Below are positions 1 through 6,248 of a stretch of DNA of 8,255 nucleotides, one piece after another. Position 1 is the first letter of the stretch, and every line of letters starts with the position of its first letter. The stretch covers positions 1 through 8,255 of the forward strand of contig JAGADM010000017.1 of NCBI GenBank assembly GCA_017613595.1, written 5' to 3'. Under the pieces are notes generated by a model that was not told the origin of the DNA, ran no database searches, and worked only from the letters and a program-made list of their open reading frames with translations. This stretch comes from Lachnospiraceae bacterium (GTDB lineage: Bacteria > Bacillota_A > Clostridia > Lachnospirales > Lachnospiraceae). Made by a program: the position numbers and the translations under genes.

Positions 1-419
1 ATGTGGAACAGAACGCGATGATCGTCAATCTGATCTCGATCTTCTCCTACCTGGCCATCGCAATCTCGGCAATCGGTATCTTCAACAACATCGTGATCTG
101 CTTCAACCAGCGCCGCAAGGAATTCGCGGTTATGGCTTCGGTCGGAATGAATGCAGGCAAGAGAAAGAGCCTGATCTTAACGGAAAGCATGATGTGTGTC
201 GTGATCGCGGTTCTGATCGCGGTACCGTTCACACTTCTTGCGAACAAACTGATCAGCGGAATGCTCTACTACATCGGCGTACCGTTTGACATCATGTACG
301 ACTGGAAGGGAACACCGATGTACCTCATCGCATTTGTCGTGATCGTAACCATCGCTTCCCTCTCCACGATGAAGAAGAGTAAGAAGCTCAGTGTTGTAGC
401 GGAATTGAAATACGAATAA
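1..419 (+). CDS. FtsX-type ABC transporter permease, C-terminal part (5' end outside window)
   Basis: About 138 in-frame codons run from the left edge to the TAA at 417-419; the true start lies upstream. The visible part is the C-terminal FtsX/MacB-type permease domain. It shows three hydrophobic segments, roughly visible residues 8-34, 55-84 and 103-122, and between the first two the basic cytoplasmic stretch QRRKEFAVMASVGM, typical of the coupling region of this family ('R..E...L.A.G'). The protein ends in a lysine-rich tail (KKSKK) just before ELKYE. Family knowledge: FtsX-like permeases pair with LolD/MacB-type ATPases and usually act mechanically, in lipoprotein or peptide export, antimicrobial peptide sensing or cell-wall control, rather than as classical importers. 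The ATPase encoded 77 bases downstream on the same strand is the obvious partner. The substrate cannot be told from this fragment. Confidence 0.85.
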   Translation, partial: VEQNAMIVNLISIFSYLAIAISAIGIFNNIVICFNQRRKEFAVMASVGMNAGKRKSLILTESMMCVVIAVLIAVPFTLLANKLISGMLYYIGVPFDIMYDWKGTPMYLIAFVVIVTIASLSTMKKSKKLSVVAELKYE

Positions 420-428
420 AAAAGGCAC

Positions 429-451
429 TGCCCCGGAGCGATTCCGGGGCA
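429..451 (+). other. Intergenic hairpin between permease and ATPase genes
   Basis: A perfect 9-bp inverted repeat (TGCCCCGGA at 429-437, TCCGGGGCA at 443-451) with a 5-nt loop lies 10 bases after the permease stop. On the plus strand no T-run follows it, so it is not a typical intrinsic terminator for the operon. An A-run (418-423) precedes it, so only minus-strand reading gives a hairpin plus T-run. It may be an mRNA-stabilising or differential-expression hairpin between two cistrons, or a decayed bidirectional terminator. Its arms share TGCCCCGG/CCGGGGCA with the inverted repeat at 7652-7694. Confidence 0.6.
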
Positions 452-496
452 GGCGGAAAATACAAATAACATTGAATAATCGGAGGAATGAATATC

Positions 497-1234
497 ATGA
501 ATGCAATCACCATTAAGAACCTGAATAAGTCTTTTGTTAACGGCAGCGAGACCGCGCACGTTTTGAAGAACATCAACCTTACCGTCGAGGACGGCGAGTT
601 CGTCTCCATCATGGGACCTTCCGGCTGCGGCAAATCCACTCTTCTCTACCTTCTCGGCGGACTTGACCGGCCCACGAGCGGCAGCGTTTCGATCCACGGA
701 ACGGACCTCAGCACGATGAAGGAAAAGCAGCTGTGCGACATGCGGAGCGACAAGATCGGCTTCGTGTTCCAGTTCTATAACCTCGTTCCGAACCTCAACG
801 TTGAAGACAACATCGCTCTCCCGCTGATGATCGCCGGCCGCAAGCGCTCCTCCTACAAGAAGCGTATCGACGAAGTACTCGAGATCATCGGCATGACCGA
901 TAAGAGAAAGCTCACGCCCCGCGAACTGTCCGGCGGACAGCAGCAGCGTGTGGCGATCGCGAGAGCGCTCGTATTTGACCCTGAGATTATCTTCCTTGAC
1001 GAGCCCATCGGAAACCTTGATTCGAAGACCGGCATGAAGATCATGGAGCTCTTCCGCGAGATCAACCGCAAGCTCGGCAAGACGATCGTTCAGGTAACAC
1101 ACTCCGAAGAGTCCGCACGCTACGGCACGAAGCTTGTACGCGTACTCGACGGACAGATCGAATCGGTCGAACTGATCGATAATTCAAAAGCCCCCTTCAC
1201 GGAGAGCCGCAAAGGGGAGCGTCAGGTAAGCTGA
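497..1234 (+). CDS. ABC transporter ATP-binding protein (LolD/MacB type), partner of FtsX-like permease
   Basis: A 245-residue nucleotide-binding subunit with all key motifs: Walker A GPSGCGKST (40-48), Q-loop glutamine at about 92 in VFQFYNL, signature LSGGQ (144-148) followed by QQRVAIARAL, Walker B IIFLDEP (164-170), D-loop NLDS and switch histidine at about 202 (VTHSEE). The short single-domain form and LSGGQQQRVAIARA are typical of the MacB/LolD/FtsE-like group that works with FtsX-type permeases, here encoded just upstream. I choose the ATG at 497 because GGAGG at 482-486 sits 10 nt before it; the in-frame ATG at 488 lies only one base after that site and would add just MNI. One oddity: the usual EPTGNLDS reads EPIGNLDS. 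The gene order, permease before ATPase, is less common than the reverse. A strong terminator follows, so it ends the transcription unit. It acts at the inner face of the membrane, hydrolysing ATP. Confidence 0.93.
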   Translation: MNAITIKNLNKSFVNGSETAHVLKNINLTVEDGEFVSIMGPSGCGKSTLLYLLGGLDRPTSGSVSIHGTDLSTMKEKQLCDMRSDKIGFVFQFYNLVPNLNVEDNIALPLMIAGRKRSSYKKRIDEVLEIIGMTDKRKLTPRELSGGQQQRVAIARALVFDPEIIFLDEPIGNLDSKTGMKIMELFREINRKLGKTIVQVTHSEESARYGTKLVRVLDGQIESVELIDNSKAPFTESRKGERQVS

Positions 1235-1305
1235 TATTACAACCTCCATAAACAGATGTGCAGCATGCACAAACGGGTCGTACCCCTGCTGTGCAGGCAT
1301 ACGGC

Positions 1306-1353
1306 AAATGCAAAAAAACCTTCGGTGGGATGTTCCGAAGGTTTTTTGCATTT
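1306..1353 (+). terminator. Intrinsic terminator of the ABC transporter operon (bidirectional)
   Basis: The arms AAATGCAAAAAAACCTTCGG (1306-1325) and CCGAAGGTTTTTTGCATTT (1335-1353) pair almost fully around a 9-nt loop; one extra A (7 A against 6 T) is the only imperfection. The GC-rich top (CCTTCGG) with T-run below it is the classic rho-independent form. It works from either strand by symmetry, but only the plus-strand ATPase gene needs it. Confidence 0.92.
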
Positions 1354-1376
1354 CTTTGTATTACGCGAGGGGAAAA

Positions 1377-1412
1377 ATGAAAAAACAATTCTTTTTGTTT
1401 GAGGGGGGGTAA
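1377..1412 (+). CDS. Possible 11-residue micro-ORF (MKKQFFLFEGG), unproven
   Basis: GAGGGG at 1367-1372 lies 4 nt before an ATG, followed by 11 codons (two Lys, a hydrophobic FFLF core, Glu, two Gly) and TAA. The two glycine codons form a run of seven G (1403-1409). It sits directly after a terminator and before the main promoter, and has no clear promoter of its own. The arrangement of site, start and stop is suggestive, but an ORF this short occurs easily by chance. Confidence 0.15.
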   Translation: MKKQFFLFEGG

Positions 1413-1466
1413 AAAGCATTTGTTTTTCTTGTTCGTATTATATTGCTATTATACTAAGATAATCTA

Positions 1467-1494
1467 TTGCATTCTTGCTTAAATATGATACAAT
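1467..1494 (+). promoter_or_regulatory. Promoter of the AraC-type regulator gene
   Basis: TTGCAT (1467-1472) as -35, a 16-bp spacer and TACAAT (1489-1494) as -10, with an upstream TG forming an extended -10 (TGATACAAT). Predicted transcription start is near 1500-1502, giving a leader of about 94 nt. The -10 region is nearly identical to that of the alcohol dehydrogenase promoter on the other strand at 7637-7645. Confidence 0.6.
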
Positions 1495-1519
1495 CTTACT
1501 GTAACGACACATAAAAATA

Positions 1520-1551
1520 CCCGGTTTCGGATATCCGTGTCCGAAACCGGG
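1520..1551 (+). promoter_or_regulatory. Leader hairpin ahead of the AraC-type gene
   Basis: A perfect 12-bp inverted repeat, CCCGGTTTCGGA (1520-1531) and TCCGAAACCGGG (1540-1551), with an 8-nt loop. It would lie about 20 nt into the predicted transcript and 34 nt before the ribosome binding site. No T-run follows on the plus strand; on the minus strand it is followed by TATTTTTAT, so it could stop antisense transcription. A smaller palindrome, CGGATATCCG (1528-1537), overlaps the left arm and offers a competing fold. Alternatives are a protein-binding operator or an mRNA-stabilising 5' hairpin. Confidence 0.5.
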
Positions 1552-1594
1552 GCTCTTCCGCTTTCTTATCGGTCTATGTTCTTCGGAGGTTTAT

Positions 1595-2563
1595 ATGGAT
1601 CTTCCCATTCAGTTAAAAGATACCGTTCCGCACGGAAACAGCCGTTATCCGTTCGCCGTTCACGAAACGATTGCCATTGCGGAGGATATGCTGATGCTTT
1701 ATCTGCACTGGCACGAGGAGGCGGAGCTTCTGCTTGCGCTCGAAGGCGACGTCGAGGTAAGAATCAACAATGACACCTTCCATATGAAGGAAGGAGAAGC
1801 CGCTTATATCGAGCCCAACGCGCTGCACGCCTGCTATAAGGCGCAATCGGACACCTGTCATCTCCTGGCGCTCGTATTCCGCCCCGAAGTTATCGCACCG
1901 GCAAGAGAACCGGCACTTTACGAAGCCTATCTGGCGCCTGTAAAGCGCGGACAGGTGCGTTTTGCCGCGCATTTACGGAAGGAAGTGCCCTGGCAGGAGC
2001 ACGTGATCCGTCTCGTCCGCTCGACAATGCCCTACTGTACGGTTCCTTATGACCGTTCGGACCTTGCGCTTCGCGGCATTCTTTATGAAATCTGGTCGGA
2101 ACTCTTTTTAAATGCCGATTCGGACCTTCAGCCCGCCGAGGCGTCTTCGCGTCTCGCACCGGCGCTCGAATATATTTACGAAAACTACCGTTTCCCGATC
2201 ACGATCAGTGATATCGCGGCGCAGGTCAACCTGAGCGTAAGCCGTTTCAGCACGCTGTTCCGCAAAGCCTTCCATACCTCTCCGGTTTCCCACCTTTTAT
2301 ACTACAGGCTGCACAGATGCACCATTCTACTGCTGTCGACTGATTTGACGGTCGCGGAGATTGCGTTCAGCTGCGGCTTCGATAATCTGAGTAATTTCAA
2401 CCGGCAGTTCCGCGAACGGATCGGCAGTACGCCGACCGCCTACCGCAACAAAGGCCGTGAGATCCGCGAACAGCAGACAATGCTTCAGACCGAACGTAAC
2501 CGGATATTCGAAACCTTTATCCCCTCTTCCGAAACGGAGAACCCCACTTCATACACTCCGTAG
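1595..2563 (+). CDS. AraC-family transcriptional regulator with N-terminal cupin domain
   Basis: A 322-residue protein. The start at 1595 is supported by GGAGGT at 1585-1590, 4 nt away. Residues about 35-100 form a small cupin of the AraC ligand-binding kind, with HWHEEAELLLALEG (38-51) and the second cupin strand pair KEGEAAYIEPNALH (65-78), which usually binds a sugar or other small effector. Residues about 190-287 form the double helix-turn-helix: helix one around ISDIAAQVNLSVSRFSTLFRK, helix two around VAEIAFSCGFDNLSNFNRQF with the family-typical 'IA...GF....F.R.F' spacing, ending in GSTPTAYRNK. Beyond the domain is an unusual charged tail of about 35 residues whose last 26 codons overlap the 3' end of trmO on the opposite strand. 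No sugar transporter or catabolic operon adjoins it, so its target is unknown; the nearby GH8 oligoxylanase is not adjacent. It is probably transcribed alone from the promoter at 1467-1494. No terminator separates it from trmO. Confidence 0.93.
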   Translation: MDLPIQLKDTVPHGNSRYPFAVHETIAIAEDMLMLYLHWHEEAELLLALEGDVEVRINNDTFHMKEGEAAYIEPNALHACYKAQSDTCHLLALVFRPEVIAPAREPALYEAYLAPVKRGQVRFAAHLRKEVPWQEHVIRLVRSTMPYCTVPYDRSDLALRGILYEIWSELFLNADSDLQPAEASSRLAPALEYIYENYRFPITISDIAAQVNLSVSRFSTLFRKAFHTSPVSHLLYYRLHRCTILLLSTDLTVAEIAFSCGFDNLSNFNRQFRERIGSTPTAYRNKGREIREQQTMLQTERNRIFETFIPSSETENPTSYTP

Positions 2564-3189
2564 GACATGCCGTACACCCGTTCCGCGTCATTCTGGTAGG
2601 CGGGTCTCGGGTCAAGCGACAGCACTTGCGAAAGTGCCTGCCGCATCGCTTCGTCCATTCCGAGTTTCTCCGCTTCGCTGACGGCTTCCTCCGTAAACAT
2701 AACCGGCAGACGGTAATCCGTGTATGCCCCCGCGAAGCCTTCCTTCGCGTCCGGATGGCAGTCCGTATACGGTAGGTACGGTTTGATATCAAAAACCGGC
2801 GTGCCGTTCATCAGGTCCGCTCCCGTAACAATCAGTACGGGGCCGTCCTGCGTGTCATATTCGATTCTTAAAAGACGCACCGATGACAGTCCGATCGGAT
2901 TCGGACGGAACGGGCTTCTCGTCGCGAACACGCCCATTCTCGTATTGCCGCCGAGCCGCGGCGGACGCACCGTCGGGCTCCATGCGCCCTCTTCTTTTCC
3001 ATTTTCCGAAAACTCCCATAAAAGCCACAGATGCGAATAATCCTGAAGGCCGCGCAGCGCGTCCGGATTACGGTATTCCGGTTCAAATACGATGCGTGCT
3101 TCCTCTGTGTCCGCAAGGCCGCTCTGCCGCGGGATGCCGAATTTGCCGATGAAACGGTTCTCTATGTGCGCTATCTTTCTGATTTCCAT
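2485..3189 (-). CDS. trmO: tRNA (N6-threonylcarbamoyladenosine(37)-N6)-methyltransferase TrmO (TsaA/YaeB family)
   Basis: A 234-residue TsaA-like protein. Known role of the family: it uses S-adenosylmethionine to methylate N6 of t6A37 in certain tRNAs (m6t6A), tuning decoding of ACY threonine codons. Visible motifs: N-terminal IRKIAHIENRF, the conserved core GVFATRSPFRPNPIGLS (86-102), DLMNGTPVFDIKPYLPYTD (125-143) and DPRPAYQ (193-199) in the C-terminal domain found in the longer bacterial versions such as E. coli YaeB. The length fits that class. I place the start at the ATG at 3189-3187, matching the usual family N-terminus; an upstream in-frame ATG (3273) would make the coding region run through the feoB terminator hairpin. 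The binding site is weak, GGAG about 12 nt upstream. No convincing promoter is visible, so read-through from feoB or an unrecognised promoter is possible. Its 3' end overlaps the convergent AraC gene by 79 bp. Confidence 0.93.
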   Translation of the reverse strand: MEIRKIAHIENRFIGKFGIPRQSGLADTEEARIVFEPEYRNPDALRGLQDYSHLWLLWEFSENGKEEGAWSPTVRPPRLGGNTRMGVFATRSPFRPNPIGLSSVRLLRIEYDTQDGPVLIVTGADLMNGTPVFDIKPYLPYTDCHPDAKEGFAGAYTDYRLPVMFTEEAVSEAEKLGMDEAMRQALSQVLSLDPRPAYQNDAERVYGMSYGVYEVGFSVSEEGIKVSNIRLRSV

Positions 3190-3230
3190 AAATCCGCAGA
3201 CTCCGTTCGCCGGAGCTTCCTTTCTCACGT

Positions 3231-3265
3231 TTTTAAAAACCGCCGCGGGCATATACCTGCGGCGG
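3231..3265 (-). terminator. Intrinsic terminator of the feoAB gene
   Basis: On the minus strand the arms CCGCCGC and GCGGCGG (plus-strand 3259-3265 and 3240-3246) pair, continue past one A/C mismatch into a GG/CC pair, and close a 6-nt loop; TTTTTAAAA follows. It begins about 11 bases after the feoAB stop. It lies between feoAB and trmO and argues that they are separate units, or are joined only by read-through. Confidence 0.88.
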
Positions 3266-3276
3266 CATTTCATTGT

Positions 3277-5628
3277 CTAGAATAATAAAGCGATTGCGTG
3301 CGCGGCAAATGCGGCGACCCATGCGATCGCGCACTGGGATACGACCATCCCGACGGCCCATTTGCGGCCGAGTTCGCGGCGCACCGAAGCGATTGCGGCC
3401 ACACACGGCGTGTACAGCAGACAGAACACAAGGAGCGACGCGGCTGCGGCAGGCGATATCACTGCCGTCACGGTGCTTCCGAACAGGATCTGAAGCGTGG
3501 ATACAACGCTCTCCTTCGCGATGAAACCGGTGATCAAAGCCGTCGAGCACTGCCAGTTTCCGAAACCGAGCGGCTTGAAAACGGGTGCAATCAGTCCGGC
3601 AAGGGAAGCAAGCAGTCCCTTTTCCGTATCGCCGTCACCGATGTAATTGAGACGATAGTCAAAGTTCTGAAGTATCCAGATCACAATCGTTGCAACAAAG
3701 ATAACCGTAAACGCTCTTGTTAAAAAGTCCTTCGCCTTTTCCCAGAGAAGACGTCCGACGTTCTTCGCCCCGGGGAGCCGGTAGTTCGGAAGTTCCATTA
3801 CGAACGGAACCGCTTCCCCGCGGAACACCGTGGTACGAAGCACCAGAGCCGCCAGAATACCGGTCACGATGCCGAGCACGTAAAGTCCGATCATCACAAG
3901 CGCCGCGTGCTTCGGGAAGAACGCAAGCGAGAAGAACGCATAAATCGGCACCTTTGCCGAACAGCTCATGAACGGTGTCAGCAGGATCGTCATCTTACGG
4001 TCACGCTCCGAAGGAAGCGTACGCGAAGCCATAACCGCCGGAACCGTACAGCCGAAGCCGATCAGCATCGGCACGATGCTGCGGCCGGACAGACCGATCT
4101 TACGAAGCAGCTTGTCCATGAAGAAGGCGACACGCGCCATATATCCGCTGTCCTCAAGGAGCGACAGGAAGAAGAACAGTGTCACAATGACCGGCAGGAA
4201 CGAAAGCACGCTTCCGACGCCGGCGAAGATACCGTCGATGATGAGACTCTTCACAACCGGATTCACACCCCAGAGGTTGAGTCCCTTTTCCGTCAGCGCA
4301 CCGAGCGCGTCGACACCCTTCGCGGTCAGGTCCTGCAGAAACGCTCCGATCACGTGGAACGTAAGGAAGAACACAAGTCCCATGATCGCGATAAATGCGG
4401 GAATCGCCGTAAACCGTCCGGTCAGAATGGTGTCGATCTTGCGGCTCCTTATGTGTTCCTTGCTCTCGACCGGCTTGATTACGGTCTCGCGGCATATTTT
4501 ATTGATAAAGCGGAAACGCATGTCCGCGATGGCAGCCGAGCGGTCGAGTCCGCGCTCCGTCTCCATCTGGCTGATAATATGCTCTAACGTTTCCTTCTCG
4601 TTGTCGTCAAGGTTCAGTGCTTCGAGAATGATCTCGTCGCCTTCCGCCAGCTTGCTCGCGGCAAATCTGACCGGTATCCCTGCCGCTTTCGCGTGATCCT
4701 CGATCAAATGACGGATACTGTGCAGACAGCGGTGCACGGCGCCGCCCGCCTCTTCCGCATCGCAGAAGTCGATCTCCGATTCGCCGGCCGGTTTCTCCTG
4801 GTAACGCGCCACGTGGATCGCGTGGTCGACAAGCTCGTCGATACCTTCGTTCTTCGCGGCCGAAATCGGAACGACCGGAATACCGAGTCTCGCTTCCATT
4901 TCGTTCACGAGAACCGATCCGCCGTTCTCACGCATCTCATCCATCATGTTGAGCGCGAGAACCATCGGAATGTCGAGTTCCATCAGCTGCATCGTCAGGT
5001 AAAGGTTACGCTCAAGGTTGGTCGTGTCGACGATGTTGATAATGCCCTTCGGCTGTTCATCGAGAATAAACCGTCTCGTCACAATCTCCTCGCTCGAGTA
5101 CGGCGACATCGAATAGATTCCGGGCAGGTCAGTCACAAGCGTCTTCTCGTTGCCGCGGATCTGTCCGTCCTTCCGGTCTACCGTAACACCCGGGAAGTTC
5201 CCGACGTGGGCGTTTGCACCGGTCAGCTGGTTGAAAAGAGTCGTTTTTCCGCAGTTCTGATTGCCTGCAAGGGCAAATGTGAGTATCGTCGACTCCGGAA
5301 GAGCCGTCGCCTCTCCTTCTCTGTGATAACGTCCGCCCTCACCTAAACCGGGGTGTTCCACGGGACGTTTCCGCTCGTTGGGGGCCGTTCTTTCCTTTTC
5401 ATCCCGTACGTCATCGACAGCAATCCGTTCCGCGTCCGAAAGACGGATTGTGAGTTCATAACTCTGTATGCGAATCTCAATCGGGTCGCCCATGGGTGCG
5501 TGCTTTACCATGGTGACCTCCGCTCCCGGGATCAGTCCCATATCGAGAAGATGCTGACGAAGCGCCCCTTCTCCTCCGACACTCAATACCGTGGCGGTCT
5601 TTCCGATTGGCAGTTCCTTAAGATTCAT
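3277..5628 (-). CDS. feoB: FeoA-FeoB fusion: ferrous iron transporter
   Basis: A 783-residue membrane protein for GTP-dependent Fe(II) uptake. Residues 1-73 are an SH3-like FeoA domain (MNLKELPIGKTATVLSV, LLDMGLIPGAEVTMV, IEIRIQSYELTIRLSD), followed by a charged linker (about 74-113). The G domain has G1 GNQNCGKT (122-129), G2 GVTVD (147-151), G3 DLPG (167-170), G4 NMMD (227-230) and G5 SAAK (256-259); a helical insert follows to about 405. The membrane part (about 408-783) has two gate repeats: GFGCTVPAVMASRTL (524-538) with MSCSAKVPIY, and NWQCSTALITGFIAKES with LLYTPC (737-742), keeping the conserved cysteines. The start at 5628 is chosen because GGAGGG (5640-5635) lies 6 nt upstream and the FeoA domain begins at once; an upstream in-frame ATG at 5652 would precede that site. 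FeoA and FeoB are often separate genes; fusion is a known variant. No FeoC is seen. It has its own promoter and terminator, and no clear Fur or DtxR operator was recognised. Confidence 0.97.
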   Translation of the reverse strand: MNLKELPIGKTATVLSVGGEGALRQHLLDMGLIPGAEVTMVKHAPMGDPIEIRIQSYELTIRLSDAERIAVDDVRDEKERTAPNERKRPVEHPGLGEGGRYHREGEATALPESTILTFALAGNQNCGKTTLFNQLTGANAHVGNFPGVTVDRKDGQIRGNEKTLVTDLPGIYSMSPYSSEEIVTRRFILDEQPKGIINIVDTTNLERNLYLTMQLMELDIPMVLALNMMDEMRENGGSVLVNEMEARLGIPVVPISAAKNEGIDELVDHAIHVARYQEKPAGESEIDFCDAEEAGGAVHRCLHSIRHLIEDHAKAAGIPVRFAASKLAEGDEIILEALNLDDNEKETLEHIISQMETERGLDRSAAIADMRFRFINKICRETVIKPVESKEHIRSRKIDTILTGRFTAIPAFIAIMGLVFFLTFHVIGAFLQDLTAKGVDALGALTEKGLNLWGVNPVVKSLIIDGIFAGVGSVLSFLPVIVTLFFFLSLLEDSGYMARVAFFMDKLLRKIGLSGRSIVPMLIGFGCTVPAVMASRTLPSERDRKMTILLTPFMSCSAKVPIYAFFSLAFFPKHAALVMIGLYVLGIVTGILAALVLRTTVFRGEAVPFVMELPNYRLPGAKNVGRLLWEKAKDFLTRAFTVIFVATIVIWILQNFDYRLNYIGDGDTEKGLLASLAGLIAPVFKPLGFGNWQCSTALITGFIAKESVVSTLQILFGSTVTAVISPAAAASLLVFCLLYTPCVAAIASVRRELGRKWAVGMVVSQCAIAWVAAFAAHAIALLF

Positions 5629-5654
5629 GTGTGTCCCTCCTGAAATCCACACCG

Positions 5655-5684
5655 ATTATAACACTCCTCACCGTATTTATTCAA
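5655..5684 (-). promoter_or_regulatory. Promoter of feoAB
   Basis: Reading the minus strand: TTGAAT (5684-5679), an 18-bp spacer and a perfect TATAAT (5660-5655), preceded by TG as an extended -10 (TGTTATAAT). The predicted start is near 5648, giving a leader of about 20 nt that holds the GGAGGG site. I see no 19-bp palindrome resembling a Fur box overlapping it. Confidence 0.8.
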
Positions 5685-5735
5685 GAGGAACACCGGAAGG
5701 AAAATGCCGATCGTAACGGAATATCCTGACTTACG

Positions 5736-5765
5736 AAAAAAGCGGCCGATCCGAAGATCAGCCGC
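5736..5765 (-). terminator. Intrinsic terminator of the DUF3592-like gene
   Basis: On the minus strand GCGGC-t-GATC and GATC-g-GCCGC pair around a TTCG loop closed by C-G (the stable cUUCGg tetraloop), followed by six T (5741-5736). It lies 13 bases after the stop of the small membrane protein gene and ahead of the feoAB promoter, so it separates the two units. Confidence 0.9.
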
Positions 5766-5778
5766 CTTTCAAAATCTA

Positions 5779-6168
5779 TTACTGTTCAGCCGCGCTCTTT
5801 CTGTGCGGGCCGTTCTTCGAACGGATCACACCGCGCTTACCGTTTACGAAACAGAGCTTCGGATTCTTCGGATCGTAGTTCACAACTACTTCCTCCTGGA
5901 ACTGTCCGTTCGTCTGCACCATTCCGACAATCTCGGCGAAATACGGCTGCCCGTCCACATTATATTCATAAACGGGAGTGATGATGCTCGCCGTAACACC
6001 CATCAAATGTCTTTCCACCTGTACTCTCGAGTCCTTCTCGTAGAATATGTACCGGCCGGGAGTCGACGCTGTGCATCTCTTCTTAAGCCACGGAAAGCTC
6101 CAATGCTTCAGCGCATACAAACACCCCAATACTGCAACAATCGCGATACCTGCATAAAAGAACAGCAT
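5779..6168 (-). CDS. Small membrane-anchored protein, DUF3592-like
   Basis: A 129-residue protein. Residues 3-20 (FFYAGIAIVAVLGCLYAL) form one N-terminal membrane helix without a lipobox, followed by a basic turn (KHWSFPWLKKRC) that suggests a cytoplasmic side for the following part. The rest looks like a beta-rich domain: TPVYEYNVDGQPYFAEIV, then EEVVVNYDPKNPKLCFV. The pairing of 'Y.Y.VDG..Y' with '(V).YDP.NP' resembles the DUF3592 family of unknown function; this is recognition by eye, not a search result. The C-terminus is basic and probably disordered (GVIRSKNGPHRKSAAEQ). The start is supported by GGGAG at 6180-6176, 7 nt upstream. It has its own terminator and a promoter region upstream, so it appears monocistronic. 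Nothing in the neighbours (feoAB, alcohol dehydrogenase) reveals its job, and no enzymatic motif is visible. Confidence 0.8.
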   Translation of the reverse strand: MLFFYAGIAIVAVLGCLYALKHWSFPWLKKRCTASTPGRYIFYEKDSRVQVERHLMGVTASIITPVYEYNVDGQPYFAEIVGMVQTNGQFQEEVVVNYDPKNPKLCFVNGKRGVIRSKNGPHRKSAAEQ

Positions 6169-6205
6169 AACATGTCTCCCTTCTAAGATTCATATGATGG
6201 ATTCT

Positions 6206-6221
6206 GCGGGGAATGTCCCGC
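6206..6221 (-). other. Short hairpin in the leader of the DUF3592-like gene
   Basis: GCGGG (6206-6210) and CCCGC (6217-6221) can pair around a 6-nt loop, about 40 nt before the start codon and within the predicted leader. It is weak (5 bp), no T-run follows, and its role is unknown. Confidence 0.3.
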
Positions 6222-6248
6222 GTCATCCGACTGTTTACCTTTTCGAAC

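Larger units (their letters stand above)
1235..1594. other. 360-base spacer between ATPase and AraC-type genes
   Basis: It contains, in order: two short inverted repeats (TGTGCA-gca-TGCACA at 1257-1271 and CCTGC-tgt-GCAGG at 1285-1297), the operon terminator (1306-1353), a possible 11-codon micro-ORF ending in a run of seven G (1377-1412), an AT-rich stretch with a good promoter (1467-1494), and a strong leader hairpin (1520-1551). No longer open reading frame here looks real. Confidence 0.6.

Noticed and set aside
269..1102. Long open frame on the minus strand across the permease end and ATPase gene
   Set aside because: It lies opposite two well-recognised plus-strand genes, has no family-like sequence and no suitable ribosome site; it is a shadow of the high-GC coding strand.
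1257..1297. Two short inverted repeats before the ABC operon terminator, considered as a recombination or attachment site
   Set aside because: Arms of 5-6 bp only, no direct repeat partner elsewhere in the window and no integrase or transposase gene nearby.
3907..5346. Several open frames of about 220-240 codons on the plus strand opposite feoAB
   Set aside because: Their translations are rich in Arg, His and Ser with no domain features, while the minus strand encodes every FeoB motif in one frame.
5704..6186. Open frame on the plus strand opposite the DUF3592-like gene
   Set aside because: It runs through the terminator hairpin, lacks a plausible ribosome site and shows no recognisable domain; the minus-strand gene has a good site, promoter and terminator.
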